A program made the position numbers and the translations under genes. A stretch of 64,000 nt of DNA from Hymenopus coronatus (taxonomy: Eukaryota > Arthropoda > Insecta > Mantodea > Hymenopodidae). Shown piece after piece: positions 1-11,035 of this stretch. The DNA is taken from contig CM060883.1 of the NCBI GenBank assembly GCA_030762935.1, forward strand, positions 48,476,501 through 48,540,500, read 5' to 3'. Below the pieces are notes generated by a model that made no database searches, was not told the origin of the DNA, and saw only the letters and a list, made by a program, of their open reading frames with translations. The stretch's first letter is position 1; each line of letters begins with the position of its first letter.

Positions 1-376
1 TGATCGAGAGTAAGGAGGTTTGAAAGATAAACCTTATCCTTAAGTATTCCCCACGAGGATTTAGATCTAGAGAGAAAGTCATTAAAAACACGTTATAATG
101 CGATAGCTGCTATCTCGTCTAATTTACGACTGTTGGCTATGTCTTGGCTATGTTGTCTAACACGGACCCAATCCTGAAAGGTATATTGTTGGGAACGGTG
201 GCATTGTTGTATATATTCAAGCCGACAGTTCACATCGAGCAAATCTTAACGCAATAAGAACATGTTCTGTAGTATACACCATAATTGCACATAAAGTTAT
301 CCCACCACGCCAAACAACGTGGGCATTGAAAAATATGCAGAAATAATATCTTCTCTGGTACTATTACTCAATGGCA
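1..376. other. No feature recognised
   Basis: AT-rich sequence with no long open frame and no repeat shared with the rest of the window that I could see. Confidence 0.5.
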
Positions 377-378
377 TA

Positions 379-1905
379 CGAGGACAATCAAGAAAGTAAC
401 AGACGATTTGGCATAACTAAATAATAACGAAAGACATCAACACAAAACTTTATTTACAAAATTATAGTACCTTGCTCTATTTCTCAAGTATTCTCCATTC
501 TCTCAAGACGTTTATTGTCACGTGGTACCAGTTTTTCAATGCCGACGTTATACTTTTCTACCGCTAAAGGCCTTATTCGTTGTTTTTTTTAATGTACAAA
601 ACGTTCGGTCAATCGAATGCTATAGGCAGATAGCGCAAGTGTATGCAATGAATGAGCCTTCAGTTAGGAAACGGCGCATAATTTAGAGTAATCAGGGAAG
701 AGCCAATATGCACGACAAAGACCGGAATGGAAGTTTATCAATGTTATGGAGGAGTTGAAAGTAAATGTTAGAAAAAGAATTCAGAAAAACCGGTGTTTCA
801 CTTTGGATGAAAACGTTTTCCAACCTCAAAGTGTCAGTACATCTTGGCTCCTTTCTTTGGTGTTAGAAGTGTATAACATCTGTATTGAAAAACCGGTACC
901 GCGTGACAGTAAAAATCGTATGTGTTCCATTCACATGGCTTTCTCTATAACACTGCAATAAATTATTGTTAAAAAGCTTATTTTTCTATTTACTTCCTGC
1001 TAATCGAGAAAAAAATTAGCAGGAATAGTCTTATTACTTGCTTCCTTGTAAGTAGAAGCGAAATAAGGGAGTACCATAGGTTAAAGTGATGGTCAAAAGC
1101 TGGTTGCTATGTGATTGAAGTTCCTTTGTTTGTATGGACACGAGTTCACAAAGTCCTGTATGAGAAAAATATGTTTTTATAGCTGAAACCAAAAACAAGG
1201 AATATCTCAAAAACAATCAACTCCACGAAAAATATGTATATAACATAAATTGTGTGTTTTAAAGTGCTCTACATTTGTTTGTATACTAAGTCTTAGTCCA
1301 TCTCTTACGGTTTAGCTATTATGCAAAATTCCGTAAAATTGACCCAGTAGTCTTCAGAGACTATTCCCAGAAAAGTCAAGATATACGTTTTATTTGTCAG
1401 GTAAATATCTTAAATATACGATATTTTAATCAAAATCGTTAGAGACATTTTTTAGAAAATCAAAATTTTCGAAAAAAGTTCCACGTAAAGGGTAGTTTGG
1501 GGTGGGGGGATTTTTCTCAAAATCTTCGTGTCGCATCCCTGGAAGATACTAAACTTAAATACCAAGTTTGGTATTTTACCGACTTTTCGTTTTTGAGTTA
1601 TTGTGTTCACAGACACACGGACACACACGGACCTTTTTCTGAAAATACTTCTTTTTTGGATACAGGAGACCCTAAAACATATATTTCCGGTGAAATCTCG
1701 GTATCGAATTTTTTGGTGGGGTGCTATACCTTCCCTAGACAGTATTACATAGTGCATATAGCGAAAGTAAAAAATACCTTGATAGCAATGGCGATTACAT
1801 TGAGAAATAGAGTAAGGTACTGTAACTTTGTAAATAAAGTTTTGTGTTGATATCCTTCGTTATTTAGTTATGTCAAACCGTCTGTTACTTTCAGGATGGT
1901 CCTCG
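379..1905. mobile_element. Mariner-like element with long terminal inverted repeats
   Basis: Positions 379-504 and 1781-1905 are inverted repeats of about 125 bp with scattered mismatches. The outer ends begin CGAGGACAATCAAGAAAGTA and end CCTCG, and each is flanked by the dinucleotide TA (377-378 and 1906-1907), the target duplication expected for Tc1/mariner elements. The end sequence resembles mariner termini in general form; this is from memory of the family, not a search. No transposase was recognised inside. A DRA copy (911-1776) fills much of the interior, so without it the element would be about 660 bp, i.e. non-autonomous. It could instead be another TA-inserting MITE. Confidence 0.6.
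911..1776 (+). repeat. DRA copy F1, near full length
   Basis: Contains blocks 1 to 11 in order, from TATGTGTTCCATTCACATGG to the terminal GCGAAAGTAAAAA, and is one of the more complete copies. The apparent proteins of 117 aa (+) and 101 aa (-) across 1452-1850 come from this repeat and recur as look-alikes in other copies. They are not supported as genes. The copy lies between the two arms of the mariner-like element. Confidence 0.85.
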
Positions 1906-1907
1906 TA

Positions 1908-2704
1908 TTTATTGTGACTTGAGAATTTCAGCGGTTCAGGTAACTTCATTTTGCACCCACTCTTCATTCTACAACATCGAGTCGATAGTCATCTTATAAT
2001 GAACTAATCATCTCAACCTGCTTACACTTGTTTATTTATTAATAAATATTTCTGAGCACAACATCGCTCATCGGTTCACACTTGAGCCAAAACGTGACAA
2101 GGGCTGGGTGTTGGTTGCATAAATCTAGAAGTCTTGTGGAAAATCTATAAATGGATTACATTTTCTTCTCCCTATAAGGAGCAAGGTTTCTGTCACACAG
2201 CCAGACAAGTTATCAAGACGAAGTTCAAACATGGAGAGATTAGAAAGTGGTGTCCGGACGACCTTGCACCCAAGTGACTCAAAAGCCTGTTTGGAAACAA
2301 GGAATTCCACGGTCCCCACAAAACTTTCCTTCCGTGAACCAATAAATCTTTATTTTACGTGCAATGACCCAGTTGCATTGACGTGTGTACGTACATGTGC
2401 GTGTTTTATCTGCTTTGCAGGAAGCGCCTACACCAAACAAGTGATAATCAACTTCCGCCAGCTTGCTCATTTCCAGGAGATACCGGGATAATGAAAACCT
2501 TCTGAACAACACATATTGGCAAAATTTACCGATCTCCTCGGGTACTTAAAGATATGGCTGGACTATTCATTGCAATACATTCATTCTTCAGACAGTTAAT
2601 ACATTTTGTTGTAGATACGACATCTAAACTTGAGCAATAGCCTAATCCAACACGATATGATGAGTTCACTGAATTTCTATTTTCTTTGCATGAGCACAAG
2701 AGAA
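1908..2704. other. Unrecognised stretch with two short minus-strand frames
   Basis: Contains a 64-residue minus-strand frame (2319-2125, ending FIDFPQDF before a TAG) and an overlapping 77-residue frame (2512-2279). The first has a fairly balanced, protein-like composition and no low-complexity runs, so it could be a decayed exon. I recognise no family, and no convincing splice sites join the two. Otherwise nothing seen. Confidence 0.3.
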
Positions 2705-3433
2705 AAAGAATCTGATTTGTTCCGTTCACATGACGTTCTCGGTCAATTCTGCAAAAAGACCTCTTACAAAAGAGTATTCTTCTATCTACTTCATGATGCT
2801 AATCTACACAACCATTAAATGGATTAGTTCCTTATTTGTATAGACCCCTACAGTTAACGCGACAGTCAAGTGTTTTAAAAACTGTCGCTCTGCGATTGTC
2901 ATTGAAATTCCGTTTTGTTTGTGCGGCCAGGAGTAAAAGAAAAGGGATGAATTCTGTTGGTATTTCGAAAACGTTTAGCTTCACAAAAAAAATGTACGGG
3001 ACACAAATTTGTGTTTTCACGAGATCTACATTTTTTTGTGTGGTGAGCTGTTATCTATCTCTTATGGTTACCAGTTATGCAAAAGTCATCGAGAATGAAG
3101 GGGACTTCAGAGGCGATTATCCAAAATGCAACATTATATTTTATTTGCCGTGTAAGTATATTTAAAATACGGTATTTTAATCAAAATCGTTAGAGCCACT
3201 GGTGAGAAAATGGAAATTTCGAAAAATGTTTCATGTAAAGTGTAGTTTGGGTGGGGGGGATTTTCATAAAAAATCTTCGTGTCGCATTCTTGGAAGATAT
3301 TGAATTTAAATATCAAGTGTGGTATTTCGGACTTAGTGCACCTCAAAACGTGTGTTTCCGGTGAAATCTCTACATCAAATTTTTGGGTGGAATAAAATAC
3401 CTTCTCTGCTATGTGTCGAGAAAGTAAAAAAAA
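2705..3433 (+). repeat. DRA copy F2
   Basis: Starts TCTGATTTGTTCCGTTCACA (block 1) and ends CGAGAAAGTAAAAAAAA (block 11). It has lost the palindrome of block 8 and block 9: block 7 runs almost directly into block 10, an internal deletion of about 100 bp. Confidence 0.8.
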
Positions 3434-3816
3434 AAGAAACAAACAATAACCGGATGGAGATTACAGTTAAAAACAGTATGGAGACCGGAAAACCAATAAT
3501 AAAGAATACCTCAGAAATGTAGTGCTCGTGTTCAGAAGTCGGTCTCTAACCATATTATTTATTTTCACAAACCTATTCCTAAAGATTCTTATTTCTTCCA
3601 TCAACTTAAAGGAAATAGAAAAAAAAAAAAAAGCAATAAAAACATACGTTTCATTACACTTCGATACTTATAGATACAACGGGAATAGCGATGGTCCAAT
3701 GTATAGAGAACTATAGAAGTCGCTATATTATGATCTTAAATTTCCATACTGTTCTGAAGAAATAGCTATAGGTACTCCAAACAGTGACAAAGTATTGAAA
3801 AATTTAAATCCCACCT
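3434..3816. other. No feature recognised
   Basis: AT-rich spacer with a poly(A) run near 3618. The 64-codon frame here has no recognisable content. Confidence 0.4.
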
Positions 3817-4033
3817 CTGGGGCTGTAGAGGTAGCGTGTCTGCCTTGCATTCAAGAGTTCCAAAGTTCGGTTAGGGTGAGTTACCCGAATAAGGTTTTTC
3901 CAGCAGTTTTCCCTTAACCTAAGAAGATGGATAACGGCTTATTTATAGCCTTGGGGTCTTTGGGCCCATTTGAGCATCATTTCAATCATGTTCATTCACC
4001 GTTTGATATGACCTACCCTGTTAAAAGAAGGAA
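3817..4033 (+). mobile_element. SINE-G copy (tRNA-derived)
   Basis: Shares its layout and many words with 50005-50240: a tRNA-like head (GCTGTAGAGGTAGCGTGTCT as an A-box region), the body CCAGCAGTTTTCCCTTAACC, then TTTGAGCATCATTTCAATCA and a 3' part with GATATGACCTACCCTGTTAA. The recurrence of a head plus a common body at two unlinked sites supports a SINE. The B box here is degenerate. Confidence 0.6.
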
Positions 4034-4059
4034 AACTTCAAACAAACAAAATAAAATTT

Positions 4060-4440
4060 AGAACAACAGATATCTCGGAAATGGTTGATGCTATCATAAG
4101 AGGTATTTTGAATAAATTGTGTTTTTAATATGTGCAAATAAATTTATCTCTTATGATTTACTCGTTAAACAAAATTATCAAAATTCTTTCCTGATGTAAA
4201 GAGGTTTACAGCCTATTCCCAAAAAATGCATGCAAATATCTTAAGCATGCGGTATTTTAAGTAAAATCGCTAAAAGTCATCTTTGAGAAAATCATATATA
4301 ACCAAAATGTTTCATGTAAAGTGTAGTTTGGTTTAGGAAAATGTTCCCATCGTTCGTATCACATCTTTGGAGAGGCAGCACTCAAATACCAAACTTGGTA
4401 TTTACCAGCTATGTTGTTCCCATACATAAGTCTACAATAT
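4060..4440 (+). repeat. DRA fragment F3
   Basis: Diverged central part: blocks 4 to 8, including the palindrome as AAATACCAAACTTGGTATTT. Neither end is present. Confidence 0.65.
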
Positions 4441-4563
4441 TAGCAGGTGATTGAACTCTTTGTTTATGAACCATATCGTCTGTTTAGATACACAAATGCA
4501 AGCGTAACCCAGGAACGACTAAAGTAAGAAGACATCCCAAAATTCTTCACAGAACACTTTCAA

Positions 4564-4564
<1 letters not shown>

Positions 4565-4601
<37 letters not shown>
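4565..4601. repeat. (CA)n microsatellite
   Basis: An uninterrupted CA dinucleotide run of about 18 units. Confidence 0.95.
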
Positions 4602-4901
4602 CCAGCCTAGCTGCTCAATTTTTGGCGCTTTAAATGACACCATTTTTAAAATTTCCATGGAGCGCTGAGATGTCAAAACTATTGACACATCAACGCTATT
4701 CATTCGAAAATGATCTGTTGAGCATTAGCAATTATATCCTTGTTTCGGATTTACTAATAAATTGTTTAGCCAGATGAGAGACACTTAATGCTTCAGTCTC
4801 AGATGGCACAAATTTATGAAGACGAATCAAATATAAACCGAAATCATTTTTTTTTACAATTTTATTGAAACCCCAAAACAAAACCTCCATTTCATTTACT
4901 G
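4602..4901. other. No feature recognised
   Basis: AT-rich, no repeat or open frame of note. Confidence 0.4.
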
Positions 4902-5066
4902 TTAGAACCAGCTGAAAAATGTATTACCACAGCTGGGGTTTGAACACGGTTATCCCACTCTTCGTGCGGTTGAACATTCAGCTACTGTGACAACATACCG
5001 GTATGACATTCAATCCTCCAAGTTTCTTGTTTTTTACCTGGTCAACCAACCTCTCCCTTCAGAGAA
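4902..5066 (-). mobile_element. SINE-H-like relic
   Basis: Read on the minus strand it has a B-box-like GTGTTCAAACCCCAGC and a tail TTTTTCAGCTGG, similar in order to the SINE-H copies at 61.7 and 63.4 kb. The A-box region is degraded. Confidence 0.4.
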
Positions 5067-5188
5067 CACTTTAATGGTGGCTTACATGCGTAAGTATTCA
5101 GTATCCGGGTAATATTAATTAGGTAGTTGAGCCAAATATTATTGGGCAATTTTATAATTATTTGGTAATGCTGCTATATTTAATATTA

Positions 5189-5240
5189 GACCAGCTGAAA
5201 AATCCAATGCCAAAACTGGATTTGAACACGGAACGGAATC
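5189..5240 (-). mobile_element. SINE-H-like fragment
   Basis: Same tail words (CCAGCTGAAAAATCCAATGC) and B-box area (TTTGAACACGG) as the preceding relic, then it breaks off into SINE-C-like sequence. Confidence 0.35.
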
Positions 5241-5450
5241 AGGGGAGACACATGTGGACCTCGGTGTTCAGGCAAGGATAATACCGCGATGGTTTTGCCA
5301 TTTCCCAACCGCATGATGGTGGTGATGAAAGGACACACAGCAGTCCATCCAGCAGCGGAGAAAATCCCCAATGCTGGTACCGGAAACGAACTATGATCCC
5401 CACGGCAGAGGCACGCACGCTACCGCTGTACTAACCGGAAGAGCTTTACA
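5241..5450 (-). mobile_element. SINE-C-like copy (tRNA-derived)
   Basis: On the minus strand the head reads TTAGTACAGCGGTAGCGTGC (A-box region), then AGTTCGTTTCCGGTACC (B box), followed by a GGGATTTTCTCC body. The same order, B box then GGTACCGG then a GGGGAAT-type body, occurs at 37250-37585. Confidence 0.55.
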
Positions 5451-5454
5451 GACA

Positions 5455-5545
5455 TAGGGTGGGGAAAAAAACCAAAAAACCCAGAACACTTCGGGTTTTG
5501 GAAAATGCACAGCTCGCTCCCTTTAACTTCGCCAAACTTGATCAA
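5455..5545 (-). repeat. Short dispersed repeat I, copy 1
   Basis: CTTCGGGTTTTGGAAAATGC followed by CTCCCTTTAA matches, in inverted orientation, TTTAAGGGAACC plus GATTTTCCAAAACCCGAAGT at about 52773-52815. Boundaries are unknown. Confidence 0.5.
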
Positions 5546-6000
5546 ATGAACAGCATCAAGTCAGAGAGACGTTCTTTTAGGTTTTAGGGAAGATATATTC
5601 TTATCTTGCAAAACAAGCTAATGGACAGCTGAGATTATATTATACTATGCATCATTATGGTGGAATGTTGAAAGAAAGAAAAAGAAAATAGAAATGAGCC
5701 TATCTTATACAACAACCTCTTAAACTTTGATCTGGGGTTATCAGGCAAGAGTATCAAACAAAAATGCTCCAGCAGGAATGTTGTTTACAGCGAAGAAATC
5801 ATTAATATTATCTTAATCTATCGGATTATCATCGTTTTGTTCAACTTAAAAAGGAGATGTGTATTTAATGCTACACTACGGCTGTAACTCATTTTATTCA
5901 AGGTACCAATGCGGAAATCTATGAAAGCGCGAACTCAGTGTAATATTCCACCAGAAATACACTATTTTCAGTGTTAATACTGAGAATAATGCTTATTTGC
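5546..6000. other. No feature recognised
   Basis: AT-rich unique-looking sequence. No long frame or repeat match seen. Confidence 0.4.
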
Positions 6001-6760
6001 TTTCTATAGCCCATATGTACATACAATGTACATAGTAACTAGAGAACGCATTGTATTCCTCCCAAAAATTCGAAGGAGAGATTTCGCCGAGTACAAAAGA
6101 AGTATTTTTAGAAAAAGATCCGTGTGTCTGTGGGAAGCGTACCAAAAACAAAGTTAAATATTAAACTTAGTATTTGTGTTTATTACCTCCCAAGGATGCG
6201 ACACAAAGATTCTTAAGAAAATATACCCACCACAAACTTCCCTTTACATGAAAACAATTTTGAAAATGTTATTTTTCTCACAAAAAAAAAACTAACGATT
6301 TTTATTGAAATTCCGCATATTAAAGATATCTATATGATAAATAAAATATATATCTTGAATTTTTTGGGAATGGCCTGCGAGTTTTGCAGAATTTTACGCA
6401 ACCGTAAGAGATAGACAAAAACTTCTCAGACAAAAAATGTACATATCGTTAAAACATACAATTTATGTTATATGTTTTTCTTGTGGAGTTGGCGTTTTCG
6501 AGGTATTTCTCCCAAAATTTTCTTAAACGGGACCATGCAAAGCGAACCGAACCTCAATTGTTTCACATAGCGATGAGCTTTTAAAAGATTTGACTATCGC
6601 TTTAGATTAATGTATTCCATTATTTCCCTTCTACTTACAAGAAAGCAAGTAATAAGACCAATTCTGTCTGACGTGGGTAAAAGAATCATCTTTTGTAAGA
6701 ATAGTTTGTATATGTAACAGCCAGAGAAATTATGTGAATGGAACACATTAGAAGTTTTTT
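6001..6760 (-). repeat. DRA copy R1, near full length
   Basis: Reverse orientation, from the block 11 palindrome (ATGTACATACAATGTACAT) to block 1 (TATGTGAATGGAACACATTA). The block 8 palindrome is decayed. Confidence 0.8.
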
Positions 6761-7024
6761 TATTCTACTTTAATTTCATATCGTACTTCATATTAATCAT
6801 AAACGTTTGCCCAAATCGTTTATATTACATTTCGTTGACGGTAAAAGAGGGATACCTTTATTCCACATCACGAGAAACAAAGGAATGGTGCCGCATTTCA
6901 TTTTATGTACAATACGTTTTTGTCTACCAATTTTAGTTCACCAGCTATACAAATTTATACATTAGGTTTGAAAGGTGTTAACTTCATATTCAATCCCCCC
7001 CCCCACCCAAATTTAACGCAAATA

Positions 7025-7305
7025 TTTTGTTAGTCAAGCAAACGCGTTCTGGCTTCTAATATACAGGTTCCGTTCGATTCTCGGCAGGGGCGGAGTGTTT
7101 TTCTTTAGCTATAATCTTTCCTTTTCCCCCACAGAGAGCCTGGAAGTGTGCATGTAAGGGTGAATTGTGCGTTTTTAATAGTATAATAATGAAAATTTAA
7201 CGTTAATAAATCCTACAGTTCAGCGACAAAACACCAGATGTTGCTTCTATAAGAAAGTCCCCGATATGACCATTTATGTTAGAGGGACATACGAGATGGG
7301 GGGAC
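7025..7305 (+). mobile_element. SINE-B copy
   Basis: B box GGTTCCGTTCGATTCTCGGC, the body GGCGGAGTGTTTTTCTTTAG, the CCCCCACAGAGAGCCTGGAA motif and the tail CCCCGATATGACCATTTATG. The head upstream of the B box is diverged. Same body and tail as the copies near 16.5, 23.4 and 50.7 kb. Confidence 0.7.
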
Positions 7306-7628
7306 ATGTGTTAAGTACCTTGCAGAAATTCGGAAATAGGAAATACTCGACTTAATTTCGTTTTTCCAACTCTTCCGCGTCCTCCAATGATGCAATTATA
7401 TACTTGTGTCGCAATATACTACCTACTTAAATATGTTTGGCTGTCTAGAAACTAATTTAATTACAGTCGAACTTGGCTAATCCGAAGTTGAAGGACCAAG
7501 AAAAAAAATCGAACTGTGTATTCAGGATTTCGAATTACAACCGTTTTATTTTTAAAAAAATGTTTTTAATTAAAACAGGTCTAAATTAAATGAAATTATA
7601 GGAAGGACAACACTAGAGTGTGAGATAA

Positions 7629-7934
7629 GGGGGTCCACTTAATAGAATTTTTTTATCCCGTGCCTGCTTGAACAACTTTTTAATGCACCCAGTCACGACA
7701 GGATCTTCAGGACCTTTTGCTTTTTTTTTGTATTTATTTCGTCACTGTTTGTTACTACACTATTCAAAATTTTATCATTATTTTTAAGGTACGTAGACAA
7801 CGTATTCTGGGGGATTCCAAAATCTCTTGCGATGCTACACTTTTTTTTAAAACCTTTTTCCACTTCGCGAATGGCCTTTTCAGCTAGAGTAAGGGTTTTG
7901 TAATTTACACGTATAGGTTTGGAGAGAGAGCCAT
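7629..7934 (-). pseudogene. Tigger transposase N-terminus (CENP-B-type HTH), broken
   Basis: A possible start ATG lies at 7934-7932 on the minus strand. After an early in-frame stop, a frame (about 7906-7693) reads LAEKAIREVEKGFKKKCSIA and then RDFGIPQNTLSTYLKNNDKI, the psq/CENP-B N-terminal DNA-binding helix-turn-helix of Tigger/pogo transposases. After a stop and frameshift, another frame gives LFKQARDKKILLSGPP, matching the start of the second CENP-B-type HTH. The protein then ends; the catalytic domain is deleted. Family assignment rests on motif recognition. Confidence 0.85.
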
Positions 7935-8326
7935 TGTCGGCTCAGTTCACTACTTAAACTCACACTGATGATTTTGATGTAACTGTGTACACTGCTAAAA
8001 ATGCTCACTTTACTGGACGGGAAGTTATTTGCTGCAAACGTAGGCCAACATGTGACCGCAGGTAGAAAGCATGGAAAGGGGTACAGTGTTCACAATGACA
8101 AGTGCCTTGGCTTGCAACAAATTCCTAAAATTGCACAAAGAAGCTTGAGTAACCCACATTCCTTACCAGCAGGAGAGGGAATTAGAACTACAATATGATG
8201 CATTTCCTATAATTCAACAAGGGAAGGGAATGGGTACGCCACAGTACGGCACAATTTCTGGAATTTATCCAGCAAGTTTGACTCACCTATAATTTTTTCA
8301 CTCACTCTCGTTGAATATTATATCGA

Positions 8327-8330
<4 letters not shown>

Positions 8331-8360
<30 letters not shown>
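8331..8360. repeat. (AT)n microsatellite
   Basis: About 15 AT units inside the Tigger element. Confidence 0.9.
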
Positions 8361-8364
<4 letters not shown>

Positions 8365-8486
8365 TTACAGAAGATTTTTTAATATTGATTTGTATAGGAA
8401 TGTCAAGGGACCATGCTCAAACTCGAATAATTCGAATTAAAAACGTTCGAATTAATCAAGTTTGACTGTACAAAGACATTTCTATA

Positions 8487-8880
8487 CATACAGTCATCAT
8501 CGTTGGTTCTACAGCCCTGTATGGGTCCAGGCCGTCATCATAAGCTTTTCCCAATCATCTATTTGTTGTCAATTTCGTTTCCCTGGAGATTTACAGTAAG
8601 AACTCTTCTATCCTATCTTCCTGATCATTCCTCTTCCTCTGGATTCATTCTATCGTCTTGTCGTTAATAACGTTCTTGTCGGGCGATTGATTTTCATTCT
8701 CATCAGAACTTAGAATGTTGCTTTTGATATACTCGTATCATACTGCATCCGTGCTTACACAAGCTGTGTTTATATCCCAGAATGCGTCTCGGTCTTCATA
8801 CTTCCTTCTCTCCGACTAATTCAAAGATTCTTCTCTGAAACGGCGTCCATGTTTCTGGGGCGTTGTTACTATTGGCTCTA
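8487..8880 (-). mobile_element. Decayed LINE 3' end
   Basis: On the minus strand a frame ends DWEKLMMTAWTHTGL and a stop at 8511-8509, followed by short GATGATGAC-type repeats. The better-preserved LINE at 39.6-40.2 kb ends WRRIVQEVKTHQGL-stop, so the endings correspond. Further upstream ETWTPFQRRIFE matches the ETWTL...FERKIL region of the same protein. Several frameshifts and stops. It abuts the right end of the Tigger element. Confidence 0.5.
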
Positions 8881-8889
8881 TAAGTAATA

Positions 8890-9340
8890 CTTTATTTATT
8901 CTTGAAATTACCAGCGATCTCTTATATATATTTTAACCAATCGCTCAATATTACTTCCAGTTTTGAGAGCCAACATGACATCACTGGCATTCGAACCAAT
9001 CTTTCAGAATGACGTCTAGCACCACTTTAACAGGACGGAACTAATTACAAGGATTTAATTACTTGGCCACATGGATATGCCTCAGGACACGACACACTCG
9101 GCTTCCCCGTGGACGGATGAAGCTCTGAACAGCTTTGTGTACAATCGAATGTCTGCCGCTGTTAAGTGCGTCTCAGCCAAGAGATCGATTCTCACGACGA
9201 CAAAGGCATCTTCCTCTCCTGGCAGCGCGCTTTTTGTCGTCCTGATGCTAATTGGACGGTGCGTCAAATCCCTTTAAGTAATAAAAGCATTTCTGGCAAA
9301 AAGGAACATTGCATAGGCTTCTTTTCCAGAGCTACATTTT
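8890..9340. other. Unrecognised, locally GC-richer
   Basis: Positions 9071-9277 are open on both strands (68 and 61 codons) and less AT-rich than the surroundings. The translations resemble nothing I know, and opposite-strand openness argues for composition rather than coding. Confidence 0.3.
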
Positions 9341-9760
9341 AGAGAATTATTGTATTCCGCTCAAAAATTCGATACCGAGCCCTAACTATGTATCCTGAGA
9401 CACTCTAAATAAAAAATGTACTTTTAGAAAAAGGTACGCGCGCATATACGAGCATAATAATTCAAACACGAAAAGTTGAATTAATACCAACGTTTTTACT
9501 ATTTTAAGTTCAATAATTTCAAGAATGCGACATGAAGATTTTCAAGAAAATCAAACTACCCTTAACATGGAACATTTTTTTTGGAATTTTTTTTTATTTT
9601 CACAAAAAATAGCACACACGATTTTGATTACAATAGCATATGTTTAAGATATTTACATTACAAAATGCATGTCCTCAATTTTCTGGAAATAGCCTTTAAA
9701 GTTCTCATTCCGAAGCCATTTTGTACACTTAATAAACCGTTAGATAGAAAAAAGTACTAA
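9341..9760 (-). repeat. DRA fragment R2
   Basis: Block 10 (AAAAATTCGATACCGAG) through block 7 to about block 5. The block 1-4 half is missing or too diverged to see. Confidence 0.7.
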
Positions 9761-10625
9761 ATGCAGTAAACTAATAAACTGTCTTCATATCAAGAATGGG
9801 CGTTTTGGATTCCTACATCTAGCTTCAAAAAACATACGCTGAAAAGCTGAAGGAAATTGAACAATATTTTCATTACTAGGAATAGTTTTAGACAGTAAGA
9901 AATTAAAAACGCATGATGAACAACTAATCAAGTTGTAAAATTTCATCTCTATTTACACTCATTTGCGGAAGTCTATTTAAAACGTGTTTGGACATTTAAG
10001 TAGCCAAAAAGGCTATTCATTATTATGTTTGAGGTTATGTTTCGATTAAACATTTTCAAAAGTTATTTTTTTAGAAACTGGAAGACTAAACAGGTTGTTT
10101 CCGTTAAGAAAGTTGTCTGTGTTGCATGCACAACTATAAGGAAGGTCAGCGATAAGGTTCAGTGCCCTTCAGACAAAAACAATGAGAACATTGACACAAA
10201 GAGCATGTTAACACGTGTAGGAATTCTTTATGATATTCTTCACAGTTGTCCAGAGAGAATGTCACATTTATTGTAGGAGGCCATGCTGAAACATAACTCA
10301 TAGCGCTGCATGTGCATACATAGCCTCGTGTAATGGGAGTGTAAATAGAACAGGTCAAAACATGCTTAAATCCGTAGAGATTTCATTGTTTCGCGATACA
10401 TAAGGAAATCCCAAAACACTACGCTTATACCACAGCACAATAATATTAATTATGTAAGATTTAATAAGACACTGGCAATTTTACTTATGCTGTCCAGGAG
10501 TTAACGCTGTTGCAAAACGTATGTGCTCAATGAGCGTCAAACACGTGGCAAGTTAGGTCCGCGCCTCCTTGCTGTTTCCGTCAGGATCATTCTAGTTTGA
10601 GACAGCGTGTACCTAATGAAACATT
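9761..10625. other. Unrecognised
   Basis: AT-rich. The 83-codon frame at 10025-10276 has no recognisable motif. A loose similarity of 9940-10020 to 23660-23780 (TATTTACACTCATTTGC versus TATTTGCACGCACTTGT) hints at another old repeat. Confidence 0.3.
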
Positions 10626-10627
10626 AA

Positions 10628-10681
<54 letters not shown>
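10626..10681. repeat. (CT)n microsatellite
   Basis: A C run followed by about 26 CT units, directly beside the 3' tail of a SINE-B copy. Confidence 0.95.
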
Positions 10682-10682
<1 letters not shown>

Positions 10683-10746
10683 ATTGTTTCATTTGTATAG
10701 CCCTCTTTAACTTCAATGGTCATATCGGAGGCTTTGACTTGTGAAA
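10683..10746 (-). mobile_element. SINE-B tail, first part of a split copy
   Basis: TTGTTTCATTTGTATAGCCC and GGTCATATCGGAGGCTTTG are the inverted SINE-B 3' tail. The element is interrupted by the SINE-A copy that follows and resumes after it (about 11026-11243). Confidence 0.65.
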
Positions 10747-11025
10747 TGTAAATGGCGTGTTATTTATGGACGCTCTTTAACTACTATGGTTTCCAGCGTC
10801 CCATTCCAAATTGGGCGTGAAAGACCGCTTAATTTTGCTCAGAGGCCTTCCTATCATGCTTGAGGTTCTTTTACGTGCCGTAAATCTACGACACGGCTTA
10901 CTTCCCTTCCGAAGGAAGTCATGCTAAGGATTTACACCCGAAAAAATCCATCGTCCTTAGCCGGGTTTGAACCCGCGACCTTGGGTATATGAAGCATGGT
11001 AACCATTACACCACGGAGGGCGAAA
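10747..11025 (-). mobile_element. SINE-A copy, full length
   Basis: Tail (AAATGGCGTGTTATTTATGG) first, tRNA-like head last: on the minus strand the head is CCCTCCGTGGTGTAATGGTT (A box) and then GGTTCAAACCCGGC (B box). Flanks ACTTGTGAAA (10737-10746) and ACTTGTTAAA (11026-11035) agree at 9 of 10 positions, consistent with a target-site duplication. It has inserted into SINE-B. Confidence 0.85.
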
Positions 11026-11035
11026 ACTTGTTAAA

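Larger units (their letters stand above)
7464..8468 (-). mobile_element. Tigger/pogo-type DNA transposon, internally deleted
   Basis: Terminal inverted repeats CAGTCGAACTTGGCTAATCC at the left and GAATTAATCAAGTTTGACTG at the right, each flanked by TA (7462-7463 and 8469-8470), as expected for the pogo/Tigger branch of Tc1/mariner. The minus strand carries the start of a transposase. At 1,005 bp it is well under half the usual autonomous length, and the catalytic DDE region is absent, so it is a non-mobile or trans-mobilised remnant. Confidence 0.85.

Noticed and set aside
9071..9277. Plus-strand 68-codon gene
   Set aside because: The opposite strand is also open, no motif is present, and the openness is explained by local GC content.
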